Shown: piece by piece, positions 17,580 through 26,554 of the stretch
Layout of the letters: each line of letters opens with the position of its first letter
Numbering within the stretch: the first letter of the stretch is position 1
Source of the DNA: Flavobacteriaceae bacterium
GTDB lineage: Bacteria; Bacteroidota; Bacteroidia; Flavobacteriales; Flavobacteriaceae
DNA length: 64,000 nucleotides
Assembly: GCA_026988355.1 (NCBI GenBank)
Contig: JALSLK010000013.1
Location: forward strand, 49,684-113,683
Direction: 5' to 3'
Translations under genes and position numbers: made by a program
The notes under the pieces: model-generated
What the model was told of the DNA's origin: nothing
The model's database searches: none
The model's input: only the letters and a program-made list of their open reading frames with translations

Positions 17580-19982
17580 ATGAAAAGACACATTAAAAAA
17601 GTAGCAGTAATTGGATCTGGAATAATGGGTTCTGGTATTGCATGCCATTTTGCCAATATTGGCGTTGAAGTACTTTTGTATGATATCGTTCCACGTGAAT
17701 TGAGCGATAAAGAAAAAGCAAAAGGTCTAACTTTAAAAGACAAGGCAGTTCGCAACCGATTAGTAAATGATAGTTTAAAAGCATCCTTAAAATCAAAACC
17801 GTCACCTATATATAATCAAAAATTTGCAAGTAGAATTACTACTGGAAATTTAGACGATGATTTACATAAAATAAAAGATGTAGACTGGATTATTGAAGTG
17901 GTTGTAGAACGTTTAGACATCAAACAAAAAGTTTTTGAAAGTATTGAAAAACACAGAAAACCAGGAACTTTAATTACATCAAACACTTCTGGTATTCCAA
18001 TTGCATTTATGAATAAAGGTCGTAGCGAAGATTTTCAAAAGCACTTTGCAGTAACACACTTTTTTAATCCACCGAGATATTTAAAATTATTTGAAGTAGT
18101 TCCTGGACCAAATTGCCATCAAGAAGTTACCGACTTTTTAATGATGTATGGCGAAAAATTCTTAGGAAAAACTTCGGTTTTAGCTAAAGATACTCCTGCA
18201 TTTATTGGTAATCGAATTGGAATATTTGGCATCATGAGCTTGTTTCATGTTGTTAAAGAAATGGGATTATCGGTAGATGAAGTAGATAAATTAACAGGCC
18301 CCGTAATTGGTCGTCCAAAATCTGCAACCTTTAGAACAATTGATGTAGTTGGTTTGGACACCTTAGTTCACACAGCAAATGGCGTTAAAGATAATTGTCC
18401 AAAAGATGAAATGAAAGACCAATTTGTAATTCCAGATTTTGTAAACACCATGATGGAAAACAAATGGTTAGGTTCAAAAACAAAACAAGGTTTTTATAAG
18501 AAAACGATAAATGCAGAAGGTAAAAAAGAGATTCTTTCTTTAGACTTAAATACCTTAGAGTATAAATCGAAAGAAAAAGTGCGATTTGCAACTTTAGGTT
18601 TAACGAAAACTATCGATAATGTAACCGATCGCTTTAAGATATTGGTAAGTGGAAAAGACAAGGCAGGAGAGTTCTATAGAAAATCATTTACTGCCTTATT
18701 TACTTATGTACAAAATCGTATTCCTGAAATTTCAGACGAACTTTATCGTATCGATGATGCTTTAAGAGCAGGTTTTGGATGGGAACATGGTCCTTTTCAA
18801 ATTTGGGATGCCATTGGTGTTGCAAAAGGAATCAAATTGATGGAAGCAGAAGGACATCAAGTAGCTTCATGGGTTACAGACATGGTTAAAGATGGTAATG
18901 ATAAATTCTATGTTGTAAAAGATGGCGCTAAATACTACTACTCTATTCCTGACAAAGAGTACAAAAAAATACCTGGACAAGATGCATTTATCATCCTAGA
19001 CAATATTAGAGAAGCAAAACAAATTTGGTCTAATGCAGATGCGTCCATTCAACATTTAGGAGATGGTGTTCTAAATATTGAATTCCGTTCGAAAATGAAT
19101 ACACTTGGAGGTGGCGTTTTAGCTGCTATTAATAAAGGAATTGATTTAGCAGAACAAGAATACGAAGCGGTAATTTTAGGAAATCAAGCAGCAAATTTTT
19201 CGGTTGGAGCAAATTTAGCCATGGCATTAATGATGGCTGTAGAACAAGATTATGATGAATTGGCTTTTGGTGTAAAACATTTCCAAGATACGGTAATGCG
19301 TTTACGTTACTCTTCTATACCAACTTTAATTACACCAAGAGGAATGACATTTGGCGGTGCTTGTGAAATGGGTATGCATGCAGATAAAGTGGTTGCAGCT
19401 GCCGAAACATATACAGGACTAGTTGAGTTTGGTGTTGGAATTATTCCAGCTGGTGCAGGAACAAAAGAAATTACAAAAAGAGTATCTGATCTTTGGGTAA
19501 AAGACGATGTAAAGTTAAACCGCTTACGGGATGCATTTATTAATATAGCAATGGCAAAAGTGGCTACTTCTGCACACGAAGCTTTTGATATGGGATTCTA
19601 TCAAAAAGGAAAAGATGTTGTTGTCGTAAATGAAAATAGACAAATTGCTACTGCAAAACGGTATGCGATTCAAATGTTAGAAGACGGATATACACAACCT
19701 GCTCCACAAAAAATACGAGTACTTGGGCAACAAGCCTTAGGTATGTTTATGGTTGGAACAGATAGTTTAATGCAAGGTAGATATGCTAGTGAGCACGACA
19801 GAAAAATAGCAAACAAGTTAGGTTATATAATGGCTGGTGGAGATTTATCACAACCTACAGATGTTAGCGAACAATATCTTTTAGATTTAGAACGCGAAGC
19901 AATAATGAGTTTGTTTACAGAACGTAAAACATTAGAACGAATTCAGCATACTTTAAAAACTGGAAAACCTTTACGTAACTAA
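17580..19982 (+). CDS. fadN: Bifunctional 3-hydroxyacyl-CoA dehydrogenase / enoyl-CoA hydratase (FadN-like)
   Basis: The 800-residue protein has the dehydrogenase first and the hydratase last, as in Bacillus FadN and unlike E. coli FadB. The NAD-binding VIGSGIMGSGIACHFANIG is at residues 10-28. The catalytic His is in AVTHFFNPPRYLK and the 3HCDH C-terminal part has KDTPAFIGNRIG. The crotonase half (about 490-690) contains NQAANFSVGANLAMAL, RGMTFGGACEMGMHAD and VEFGVGIIPAGAGTKE. It catalyses hydration of enoyl-CoA and oxidation of 3-hydroxyacyl-CoA. It sits between marR and thiolase in a classic fad operon. Confidence 0.94.
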   Translation: MKRHIKKVAVIGSGIMGSGIACHFANIGVEVLLYDIVPRELSDKEKAKGLTLKDKAVRNRLVNDSLKASLKSKPSPIYNQKFASRITTGNLDDDLHKIKDVDWIIEVVVERLDIKQKVFESIEKHRKPGTLITSNTSGIPIAFMNKGRSEDFQKHFAVTHFFNPPRYLKLFEVVPGPNCHQEVTDFLMMYGEKFLGKTSVLAKDTPAFIGNRIGIFGIMSLFHVVKEMGLSVDEVDKLTGPVIGRPKSATFRTIDVVGLDTLVHTANGVKDNCPKDEMKDQFVIPDFVNTMMENKWLGSKTKQGFYKKTINAEGKKEILSLDLNTLEYKSKEKVRFATLGLTKTIDNVTDRFKILVSGKDKAGEFYRKSFTALFTYVQNRIPEISDELYRIDDALRAGFGWEHGPFQIWDAIGVAKGIKLMEAEGHQVASWVTDMVKDGNDKFYVVKDGAKYYYSIPDKEYKKIPGQDAFIILDNIREAKQIWSNADASIQHLGDGVLNIEFRSKMNTLGGGVLAAINKGIDLAEQEYEAVILGNQAANFSVGANLAMALMMAVEQDYDELAFGVKHFQDTVMRLRYSSIPTLITPRGMTFGGACEMGMHADKVVAAAETYTGLVEFGVGIIPAGAGTKEITKRVSDLWVKDDVKLNRLRDAFINIAMAKVATSAHEAFDMGFYQKGKDVVVVNENRQIATAKRYAIQMLEDGYTQPAPQKIRVLGQQALGMFMVGTDSLMQGRYASEHDRKIANKLGYIMAGGDLSQPTDVSEQYLLDLEREAIMSLFTERKTLERIQHTLKTGKPLRN

Positions 19983-20083
19983 AGAGTCTCATCTCAACCT
20001 TCTTAATAATAGAAAGGAGTTAAAAATAAGATGTAAAAAAATATAAAACAATGTTTAACTTATAAAACACCATACAGATTTCT

Positions 20084-20100
20084 TCTTCCCTTTGGGAAGA
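20084..20100 (+). other. Stem-loop just before the thiolase start
   Basis: TCTTCCC (20084-20090) and GGGAAGA (20094-20100) form a perfect 7-bp stem with a TTT loop. It ends 8 nt before the upstream in-frame ATG (20108) and 23 nt before the preferred ATG (20123). Such a hairpin could mask the upstream ATG or act as an RNA processing point within the operon. Confidence 0.45.
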
Positions 20101-20122
20101 GATAGAGATGGGCACAAAACAA

Positions 20123-21307
20123 ATGAAAACAGCATATATAGTAACAGGATACAGAACAGCAGTTGGAAAAGCACCAAGAGGTGTATTCAAATTTAAACGT
20201 CCAGATGAATTGGCTGCCGAAACAATAGAACATGTATTAAAAGATGTACCACAATTAGATAAATCTAGAATTGACGATGTTATTGTTGGTAACGCAATGC
20301 CCGAAGCAGAACAAGGATTAAATATAGGTCGACTAATATCACTTATGGGATTAAAAATAGACGATGTTCCTGGTGTTACCGTAAATAGATATTGTGCATC
20401 TGGATTAGAAACCATTAGTATTGCAGTTGCAAAAATTGAAAGTGGTATGGCAGATTGTATCCTTGCTGGTGGTGTTGAAAGTATGAGTTACATTCCTATG
20501 GGAGGATATCGTGCTGTACCTAATTACGACGCAGCAAAAAAAGGACACGAAGATTATTATTGGGGAATGGGTTTAACGGCAGAAGCTGTTGCTCAAAAAT
20601 ACAAAGTTTCTCGTGAAGCACAAGATGAATTTTCATTCAATTCACATATTAAAGCCTTAAAAGCCCTAGATAACGGAACTTTTAAGGACGATATTGTTCC
20701 TATTGAAGTAGAAAATATTTTCCTTGATGGAAACGAAAAAAAACAAACTAAAAAATATACAATTACACAAGATGAAGGTCCTCGTAGAGGTACAAGCGTT
20801 GAAGCATTAGCTAGATTACGTCCTGTTTTCGCCGCTGGCGGAAGTGTAACTGCTGGAAATTCGTCACAAATGAGTGATGGTGCTTCTTTTGTATTGGTAA
20901 TGAGCGAAGAAATGGTAAAAGAATTAAATATTGAACCTATTGCACGTATGGTATCCTATGCTGCTGCTGGCGTACCTCCAAATATTATGGGAATTGGTCC
21001 TGTTGCAGCTGTGCCAAAAGCGTTAAAAAGAGCTGGATTAAAAGTACAAGATATTGATTTATTTGAGTTAAATGAAGCATTTGCTTCGCAATCTCTAGCT
21101 GTTATTGATGAGTTAGGTTTAAATGCCGATATCGTAAATGTAAATGGTGGAGCTATCGCACTTGGACATCCATTAGGTTGTACTGGTGCTAAATTATCAG
21201 TGCAATTATTTAACGAAATGAGAAGACGTAAAAACAAATATGGGATTGTTACCATGTGTGTTGGTACTGGTCAAGGTGCAGCTGGAGTTTATGAGTTGCT
21301 TAAATAA
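20123..21307 (+). CDS. fadA: Acetyl-CoA C-acyltransferase (3-ketoacyl-CoA thiolase)
   Basis: Translated from the ATG at 20123 the protein is 394 residues and begins MKTAYIVTGYRTAVGKAPRG, the usual thiolase N-terminus. An in-frame ATG at 20108 would add MGTKQ, which is less likely. The catalytic cysteine is in NRYCASGLETI, the histidine in NGGAIALGHPLGCTGA and the second cysteine in CVGTGQG. It cleaves 3-ketoacyl-CoA to acetyl-CoA and a shortened acyl-CoA, the last step of beta-oxidation. Its neighbours carry the earlier steps. Confidence 0.95.
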   Translation: MKTAYIVTGYRTAVGKAPRGVFKFKRPDELAAETIEHVLKDVPQLDKSRIDDVIVGNAMPEAEQGLNIGRLISLMGLKIDDVPGVTVNRYCASGLETISIAVAKIESGMADCILAGGVESMSYIPMGGYRAVPNYDAAKKGHEDYYWGMGLTAEAVAQKYKVSREAQDEFSFNSHIKALKALDNGTFKDDIVPIEVENIFLDGNEKKQTKKYTITQDEGPRRGTSVEALARLRPVFAAGGSVTAGNSSQMSDGASFVLVMSEEMVKELNIEPIARMVSYAAAGVPPNIMGIGPVAAVPKALKRAGLKVQDIDLFELNEAFASQSLAVIDELGLNADIVNVNGGAIALGHPLGCTGAKLSVQLFNEMRRRKNKYGIVTMCVGTGQGAAGVYELLK

Positions 21308-21333
21308 GAGAAGATAAAAAGAGAATAGAGCGT

Positions 21334-21616
21334 TTGGTAAAGAAAAGACCTAATAAAAATCTTAAAATACATAAATTGGGTTTGAGAATTTGTAATGACA
21401 TCTCCGATTTATTGCAAAATTTTTCTAAACACGAGAAATACGACATTAATTCTCAAATAAATGCGTGTTTTATTTCAATTCCATCAAATATTGTGGAAGG
21501 TTCTGCAAAATGGATATTTTTATCACTATATAGCTATTTTACTTGGTTCTCCTTTTGAATTAGGTAGGCTGCTTTTGATAGCAAATCATAAAAAATATAT
21601 TAATAATGAAACCTAA
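21334..21616 (+). pseudogene. Broken four-helix-bundle (S23-type) protein gene
   Basis: The first frame gives NKNLKIHKLGLRICNDISDL, then NSQINACFISIPSNIVEGSA, clear matches to the S23/four-helix-bundle family (LKIYKLGLE..., SIPSNIAEGAA). After SAK the frame is lost and continues into a short nonsense end at 21558. In another frame, 21520-21616 reads FYHYIAILLGSPFELGRLLL, then IANHKKYINNET, which is the missing C-terminal half. A frameshift plus a small deletion around 21505-21525 has inactivated the gene. No ATG start is visible either; the first frame opens with TTG. It sits inside the fad operon between thiolase and acyl-CoA dehydrogenase. Confidence 0.8.
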
Positions 21617-21732
21617 AAAAAATAAAAATTAACCCAAAAAGATAAGAAGACATCGTTTAGAAAATAATGGCTAAAATAATAAGCCAAATCTATTTTTCTC
21701 TTCTCTCTTCTCTCTTTTCAAATTAAAACAAA

Positions 21733-23541
21733 ATGAGCGACAATAAAGATTTACTAAGAGGAGGACAATTTCTTGTAAAAGCAATAGATTGTGAAGACAT
21801 ATTCACTCCCGAAGATTTTAACGAAGACCAAAAAATGATGAAAGATTCTGTAACGGAATTTGTAGATCGTGAAATTTGGCCAAACAAAGCACGATTTGAG
21901 CAAAAAGATTACGCTTTAACAGAATCTTGTATGCGTCAAGCTGGCGAAATGGGCTTTTTAAGTATCTCTGTTCCCGAAGAATATGAAGGAATGGGACTTG
22001 GTTTTGTGGATACGGTATTAGTTTGCGATTATATTTCTGGTGCAACTGGTTCGTTTAGTACTGCTTTTGGTGCACATACTGGAATTGGAACGATGCCAAT
22101 TACATTATATGGTACCGAAGAACAAAAAAAGAAATACGTTCCTAAATTGGCTAGTGGCGAATGGTTTGGTTCATATTGTCTTACAGAACCTAGTGCTGGT
22201 AGTGATGCTAACTCTGGTAAAACCAAAGCTGTTTTATCTGAAGATGGTAAATATTATAGTATTACTGGACAAAAAATGTGGATTTCAAACGCTGGTTTTT
22301 GTAATTTAATGATTGTTTTTGCTCGTATTGAAGACGACAAATACATTACTGGTTTTATTGTAGAATACGATAAAGAAAATCCAAATGGAATTACTTTAGG
22401 CGAAGAAGAACATAAATTAGGTATTCGTGCTTCTTCTACAAGACAAGTATTCTTTAACGATACAAAAGTTCCTGTAGAAAACATGCTATCTACTAGAGGA
22501 AATGGTTTTAAAATCGCAATGAACTCCCTAAATGTTGGTCGCATAAAATTAGCAGCAGCTTGTTTAGATGCACAACGTAGAGTTATTACAGAATCTGTAA
22601 AGTACGCTACAGAACGTGTACAATTTAAAACACCAATTGCAGAATTTGGAGCAATAAAACAAAAAATCGCAGAAATAACAACCAATTGTTGGGTTGGAGA
22701 ATCTGCTACATATAGAGCTGCCAAAAATATTGAAGATCGAATTACATTACGCCAAAATAATGGTAAAGACACACACCAACAAGCAGAATTAAAAGGTGTG
22801 GAAGAATATGCAATTGAATGTTCTATTCTAAAAGTAGCAGTATCTGAACATGCACAAAAATGTACAGATGAAGGTATTCAAATTTTTGGAGGTATGGGAT
22901 TCTCCGAAGAAACACCTATCGAATCTGCTTGGAGAGATGCTCGTATAGCGAGAATTTATGAAGGTACGAACGAAATTAATAGAATGTTAAGTATCGGAAT
23001 GTTAATCAAAAAAGCAATGAAAGGACATGTAGACTTATTAGGTCCTGCTACTGCCGTTGCAAATGAATTAACTAGTATTCCGTCTTTTGATATGCCAGAT
23101 TATTCTATATTATTTTCAGAAGAAAAAAATATTATTGCTAACCTCAAAAAACTATTTTTAATGGTTGCTGGTGCCATCTTACAAAAATATGGTACCGAAG
23201 TAGACAAACACCAACAATTAATGATGGCTTGTTCGGATATATTAATCCAAATATACATGGCGGAATCTGCTATATTAAGAGCTGAAAAATTAGCAAAAAA
23301 AGAAGGTGAAGACAAAGTAAAAGAGCAAATCGCTATGGCAAAATTAAACTTATTTTATGCGATAGATGTTATTGAAACGGCTGGAAAACACTCTATTATT
23401 TCTTTTGCTGAAGGCGATGAACAACGCATGATGCTTATGGGATTAAAACGCTATATAAAATACACAAACATGCCAAATATTGTAGAACTAAGAAACATCA
23501 TTGCGGATAAAGTTTCTTCCGAAAATAAATATTGTTTCTAG
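21733..23541 (+). CDS. fadE: Acyl-CoA dehydrogenase (FadE-like, extended C-terminus)
   Basis: The 602-residue flavoenzyme is longer than short-chain acyl-CoA dehydrogenases, as in Bacillus FadE. Key regions are SVPEEYEGMGLGF, YCLTEPSAGSDANSG, the FAD/substrate part SITGQKMWISNAGF, and IQIFGGMGFSEETP. RIARIYEGTNEINRMLSIGM holds the catalytic glutamate. About 150 C-terminal residues form an extra helical domain. It performs the first oxidation of beta-oxidation. The leader contains a pyrimidine-rich stretch (TTTCTCTTCTCTC) before the ATG. It is the last gene of the marR-fad operon. Confidence 0.94.
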   Translation: MSDNKDLLRGGQFLVKAIDCEDIFTPEDFNEDQKMMKDSVTEFVDREIWPNKARFEQKDYALTESCMRQAGEMGFLSISVPEEYEGMGLGFVDTVLVCDYISGATGSFSTAFGAHTGIGTMPITLYGTEEQKKKYVPKLASGEWFGSYCLTEPSAGSDANSGKTKAVLSEDGKYYSITGQKMWISNAGFCNLMIVFARIEDDKYITGFIVEYDKENPNGITLGEEEHKLGIRASSTRQVFFNDTKVPVENMLSTRGNGFKIAMNSLNVGRIKLAAACLDAQRRVITESVKYATERVQFKTPIAEFGAIKQKIAEITTNCWVGESATYRAAKNIEDRITLRQNNGKDTHQQAELKGVEEYAIECSILKVAVSEHAQKCTDEGIQIFGGMGFSEETPIESAWRDARIARIYEGTNEINRMLSIGMLIKKAMKGHVDLLGPATAVANELTSIPSFDMPDYSILFSEEKNIIANLKKLFLMVAGAILQKYGTEVDKHQQLMMACSDILIQIYMAESAILRAEKLAKKEGEDKVKEQIAMAKLNLFYAIDVIETAGKHSIISFAEGDEQRMMLMGLKRYIKYTNMPNIVELRNIIADKVSSENKYCF

Positions 23542-23580
23542 AAATAATATTTCAACTTATTCTTTAATTGGTTAAAGCTA

Positions 23581-23649
23581 TCAACATTTTTGTTGATTAT
23601 TATTAAGTTGTTTTGAAAACCACTTTCTATTTATTTAGAGGTGGTTTTC
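23581..23649 (+). terminator. Terminator region after the fad operon (two hairpins)
   Basis: TCAACA-TTTT-TGTTGA (23581-23596) is a small first hairpin. GAAAACCAC (23615-23623) then pairs perfectly with GTGGTTTTC (23641-23649), and TTGTTTATTCTATTC follows. The pair lies 40-110 nt after the acyl-CoA dehydrogenase stop and before the convergent DUF2891 gene. It may serve both directions. Confidence 0.7.
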
Positions 23650-23667
23650 TTGTTTATTCTATTCTTT

Positions 23668-24756
23668 CTATTGGGAATCTAAAGCATAAATTGCAAAAGA
23701 TGCTAACCAATGTCCTCCTTCATAAGAATCTTCAATTAAATTCGGCAACGAATAATTAATATGTGTATTGGCATTTTTCTTTAGATGATTCAATTCTGGT
23801 AAATCTCTAGCGATTTCGTTTAAACACCAAGCTCTTGAAAAATTTAATCCGTCTAAATGTACTAAATGCCCGTCTGTTCTGTCACTTACAATTCCTACTT
23901 CCAATTCATAATTTTTATCGAATAAATCTGGCAGAAAATACTGTAACCAGTTTTTAAATGCTACTTTATTTAAAACTCGTTTCATTAGTGCTGCTTCTTC
24001 TAGGCATGGCGATAAAAAATCGGTTCCGCTTGGCTCCCATTTCATCGGACAATCTACATCATTCTTATAAAAATATTTTGCTCTTTTAGAAATTACCTTC
24101 CATAAGTCTATATTGTTTGTTTCTTTTGCATAATCGTAAGCAAACACCAATCCAAAAGCTGTATTTGTATGTGTTCCTACTCGTATCGGATAATTTAATT
24201 TTGGGAGAAACTCTATATATTTAGCTACTATCAAATCTGTTAATGGTTGTAAGTTTTCTTCTAAAATTCGTGCATCCTTATTTTGCCAAGTATGTAATTC
24301 TAATGCTAATTTTAATAACCAAGACCATCCGTAAGTCCGTTCGTAATTTTTATTGTACTTATCATCAAAATAAGTGATTTCGGTTAATATATTTTCTTTG
24401 CTTATATTTTTCTTTAACAAAGCTATTACTTCGCTAAATTTTTCTAAATCTGGATTATCTTTCAATAACTTTACCAAAGACCAATGTCCGTGTACGGAAG
24501 AATGCCAATCAAAACAGCCATAAAATGTTGGATGCAACTCTTTTGGTGTTTTTAAATAGGTTTTATCTCCTATTACTTGGCTTAATTTATTTGGATATTC
24601 TGTTTCTACACAATGTAATGGCAATTGCATTAATTGATTTACCACTTTTTTTGAAAATTCTATTTTATGCCTTTGAACTTTTATTGGCTGTTCTTTTTTC
24701 TCATTACAAGATGTAAAAATTATCCACAGACTAAATAATAAAATATTTTTTTTCAT
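23668..24756 (-). CDS. DUF2891 family lipoprotein
   Basis: From the ATG at 24754-24756 the 362-residue protein has a lipoprotein signal (LLFSLWIIFTSCNEKKE), with the lipobox cysteine after FTS. A longer in-frame start 13 codons upstream would place charged residues before the signal and is rejected. The body has the DUF2891 signature: LHPTFYGCFDWHSSVHGHW, YGWSWLLKLALELHTW, RVGTHTNTAFGLVFAYDYA, and SYEGGHWLASFAIYAL. The helical toroid fold and conserved His/Asp suggest a carbohydrate-active enzyme, but activity is unproven. It starts 26 nt after the yifB stop, so the two may be cotranscribed. Confidence 0.85.
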   Translation of the reverse strand: MKKNILLFSLWIIFTSCNEKKEQPIKVQRHKIEFSKKVVNQLMQLPLHCVETEYPNKLSQVIGDKTYLKTPKELHPTFYGCFDWHSSVHGHWSLVKLLKDNPDLEKFSEVIALLKKNISKENILTEITYFDDKYNKNYERTYGWSWLLKLALELHTWQNKDARILEENLQPLTDLIVAKYIEFLPKLNYPIRVGTHTNTAFGLVFAYDYAKETNNIDLWKVISKRAKYFYKNDVDCPMKWEPSGTDFLSPCLEEAALMKRVLNKVAFKNWLQYFLPDLFDKNYELEVGIVSDRTDGHLVHLDGLNFSRAWCLNEIARDLPELNHLKKNANTHINYSLPNLIEDSYEGGHWLASFAIYALDSQ

Positions 24757-24782
24757 AATTATAATATTACATTTTCTTAAAA

Positions 24783-26321
24783 CTATCCCAACCATCCTTC
24801 TCTATCCAAACTACGATATTGAATGGCTTCGGTAATATGGTGTGATTGTATGTTTTTTATTCCTTCTAAATCTGCAATTGTTCTCGATACTTTTAATATT
24901 CTATCGTATGCTCTTGCCGATAAATTTAAACGTTCCATTGCGGTTTTTAACAAATCTAAGGATATTTTACTTAATTTACAGTATTCTCTAATTTGTTTTA
25001 CGTTCATCTGTGCATTATAATGAATGGTTTGATTTTCTTTAAATCGTGCTGTTTGTATTAATCTTCCTTTGGTAACTCGCTTACGAATTTCTGCACTTAC
25101 TTCTCCTCTACGTTCTTCACTTAATTTTTCAAAAGGTACTGGTTGTACTTCGATATGAATATCTATTCTATCTAGTAAAGGTCCTGATATTTTTGCCAAA
25201 TAACGTTGCATTTCTTGCGGCGAGGACGCTAACGGATTATCGGAATCTACAAAATAGCCACTCGGACTTGGATTCATACTTGCTACCAACATAAAGCTAC
25301 TTGGATAGGTAACTGTAAATCGTGCTCTTGAAATAGTTACTTCTCTATCTTCTAATGGTTGTCGCATTACTTCTAAAACGGTACGTTTAAATTCTGGCAA
25401 TTCATCTAAAAAAAGAACACCATTGTGCGATAAGGATATTTCTCCTGGTTGTGGATATGCTCCTCCTCCAACCAAGGCTACATCGGAAATAGTATGATGT
25501 GGCGAACGAAATGGGCGCTCTGTCATTAATCCTGCATTTGCTTTTATACGACCAACGACAGAATGTATTTTTGTTGTTTCTAATGCTTCGCGTAAAGACA
25601 TTGGCGGCAATATGGTTGGTAATCGTTTTGCCAACATGGTTTTTCCTGATCCTGGAGGTCCAATAAGTATAATATTATGTCCTCCAGCAGCTGCAATTTC
25701 CATACATCGTTTTATAGATTCTTGCCCTTTTACATCGGCAAAATCAAATTCTGGATGTTCTAATTTACCTTGAAATTCTTTTTTTGTATCAATTACTAAT
25801 GGTTTTATGGTAGATTTTTCTTCAAAAAAATTAATTATTTCTTTTATGTTATTTATTGGATAGACATCTAATCCTGTAACTATTGCTGCTTCTTTTGCAT
25901 TTTGTTGTGGCAGAAAAAAACCTTTAAATCCTTCTTCTTTTGCTTTTATTGCTATTGGCAATGCTCCTTTTATTGGTTGTAAGCTTCCATCAAGAGATAA
26001 TTCTCCCATAATTATATACGTTTCTATATTTGGCGTTTTTACTTGATGTGATGCTGATAAAATTCCCATTGCAATGGTTAAATCGTAAGCGGATCCTTCT
26101 TTACGCATATCTGCTGGCGCCATATTAATAGTAATCTTTTTTCCTGGTAGTTTGTAGCCATTATTCTTTAATGCTGCCGAAATACGATAAGAACTTTCTT
26201 TTATGGCATTATCTGGCAATCCTACGAGATGGTAAGCAATTCCTTTATCAATATTTACTTCAATGGTTATGGTAGTAGCTTCTACACCAAAAACGGCGGA
26301 GCCATAGACTTTTGTTAACAT
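24783..26321 (-). CDS. YifB/ComM-family Mg-chelatase-like AAA+ ATPase
   Basis: The 512-residue protein has an N-terminal Lon-protease-like fold domain (1-175, with GLPDNAIKESSYRISAALKN and INMAPADMRKEGSAYDL). The AAA+ Mg-chelatase core follows with Walker A LIGPPGSGKTMLAKR, Walker B GVLFLDELPEF and sensor ASMNPSPSGY. The C-terminal part contains LNLSARAYDRILKVSRTIADLEG. ComM members are hexameric helicases that extend D-loops during natural transformation; the role here is by family analogy. All key residues look intact. Confidence 0.93.
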   Translation of the reverse strand: MLTKVYGSAVFGVEATTITIEVNIDKGIAYHLVGLPDNAIKESSYRISAALKNNGYKLPGKKITINMAPADMRKEGSAYDLTIAMGILSASHQVKTPNIETYIIMGELSLDGSLQPIKGALPIAIKAKEEGFKGFFLPQQNAKEAAIVTGLDVYPINNIKEIINFFEEKSTIKPLVIDTKKEFQGKLEHPEFDFADVKGQESIKRCMEIAAAGGHNIILIGPPGSGKTMLAKRLPTILPPMSLREALETTKIHSVVGRIKANAGLMTERPFRSPHHTISDVALVGGGAYPQPGEISLSHNGVLFLDELPEFKRTVLEVMRQPLEDREVTISRARFTVTYPSSFMLVASMNPSPSGYFVDSDNPLASSPQEMQRYLAKISGPLLDRIDIHIEVQPVPFEKLSEERRGEVSAEIRKRVTKGRLIQTARFKENQTIHYNAQMNVKQIREYCKLSKISLDLLKTAMERLNLSARAYDRILKVSRTIADLEGIKNIQSHHITEAIQYRSLDREGWLG

Positions 26322-26406
26322 AGTTTTTTTTGATAAAGATATAGAATATTATGCAATTCGTACAAGTTTTTTTTATTCCAATAATTATTATTGAATAAGA
26401 GTATCT

Positions 26407-26456
26407 AAATAAGCCATAAACTCTTTATCTTTTCTCATGCTACTTCACTTAAAATT
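26407..26456 (-). repeat. Dispersed intergenic repeat, copy B (partial)
   Basis: The 50 bp from AAATAAGCCATAAACTC to CACTTAAAATT differ from 55603-55652 at only five positions by eye. They contain the same TTTATCTTTTCTCAT core as copy A. The hairpin half of the repeat (CCGTAG...GCTTACAATTTT) is missing here. It lies between the yifB start and the terminator at 26508. Confidence 0.72.
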
Positions 26457-26507
26457 AAATTAGTACAACAAAATCTTACTTAATACATCTCCCTTTTAAA
26501 TTCATAA

Positions 26508-26534
26508 AAAAACCACCAAATTTTGGTGGTTTTT
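26508..26534 (-). terminator. Terminator after the T9SS gene at 26555
   Basis: AAAAACCACCAAA (26508-26520) and TTTGGTGGTTTTT (26522-26534) form a 13-bp stem with a one-base centre, which in practice opens to a 3-7 base loop. Read on the minus strand the stem is followed by a U-run and lies 20 nt after the stop at 26555. The symmetric A/T ends could work in both directions. Confidence 0.75.
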
Positions 26535-26554
26535 AAATATTATTCAAAAGAAAA

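Noticed and set aside
20108..20122. Upstream ATG for thiolase
   Set aside because: It adds five residues not typical of the family and sits directly after a hairpin.
21334..21558. Intact 74-residue S23 protein
   Set aside because: The C-terminal half of the family is present in another frame just downstream, so the gene is broken.
24757..24795. Upstream in-frame start for the DUF2891 gene
   Set aside because: It would put 13 extra residues before a clear lipoprotein signal and overlap the yifB gene.
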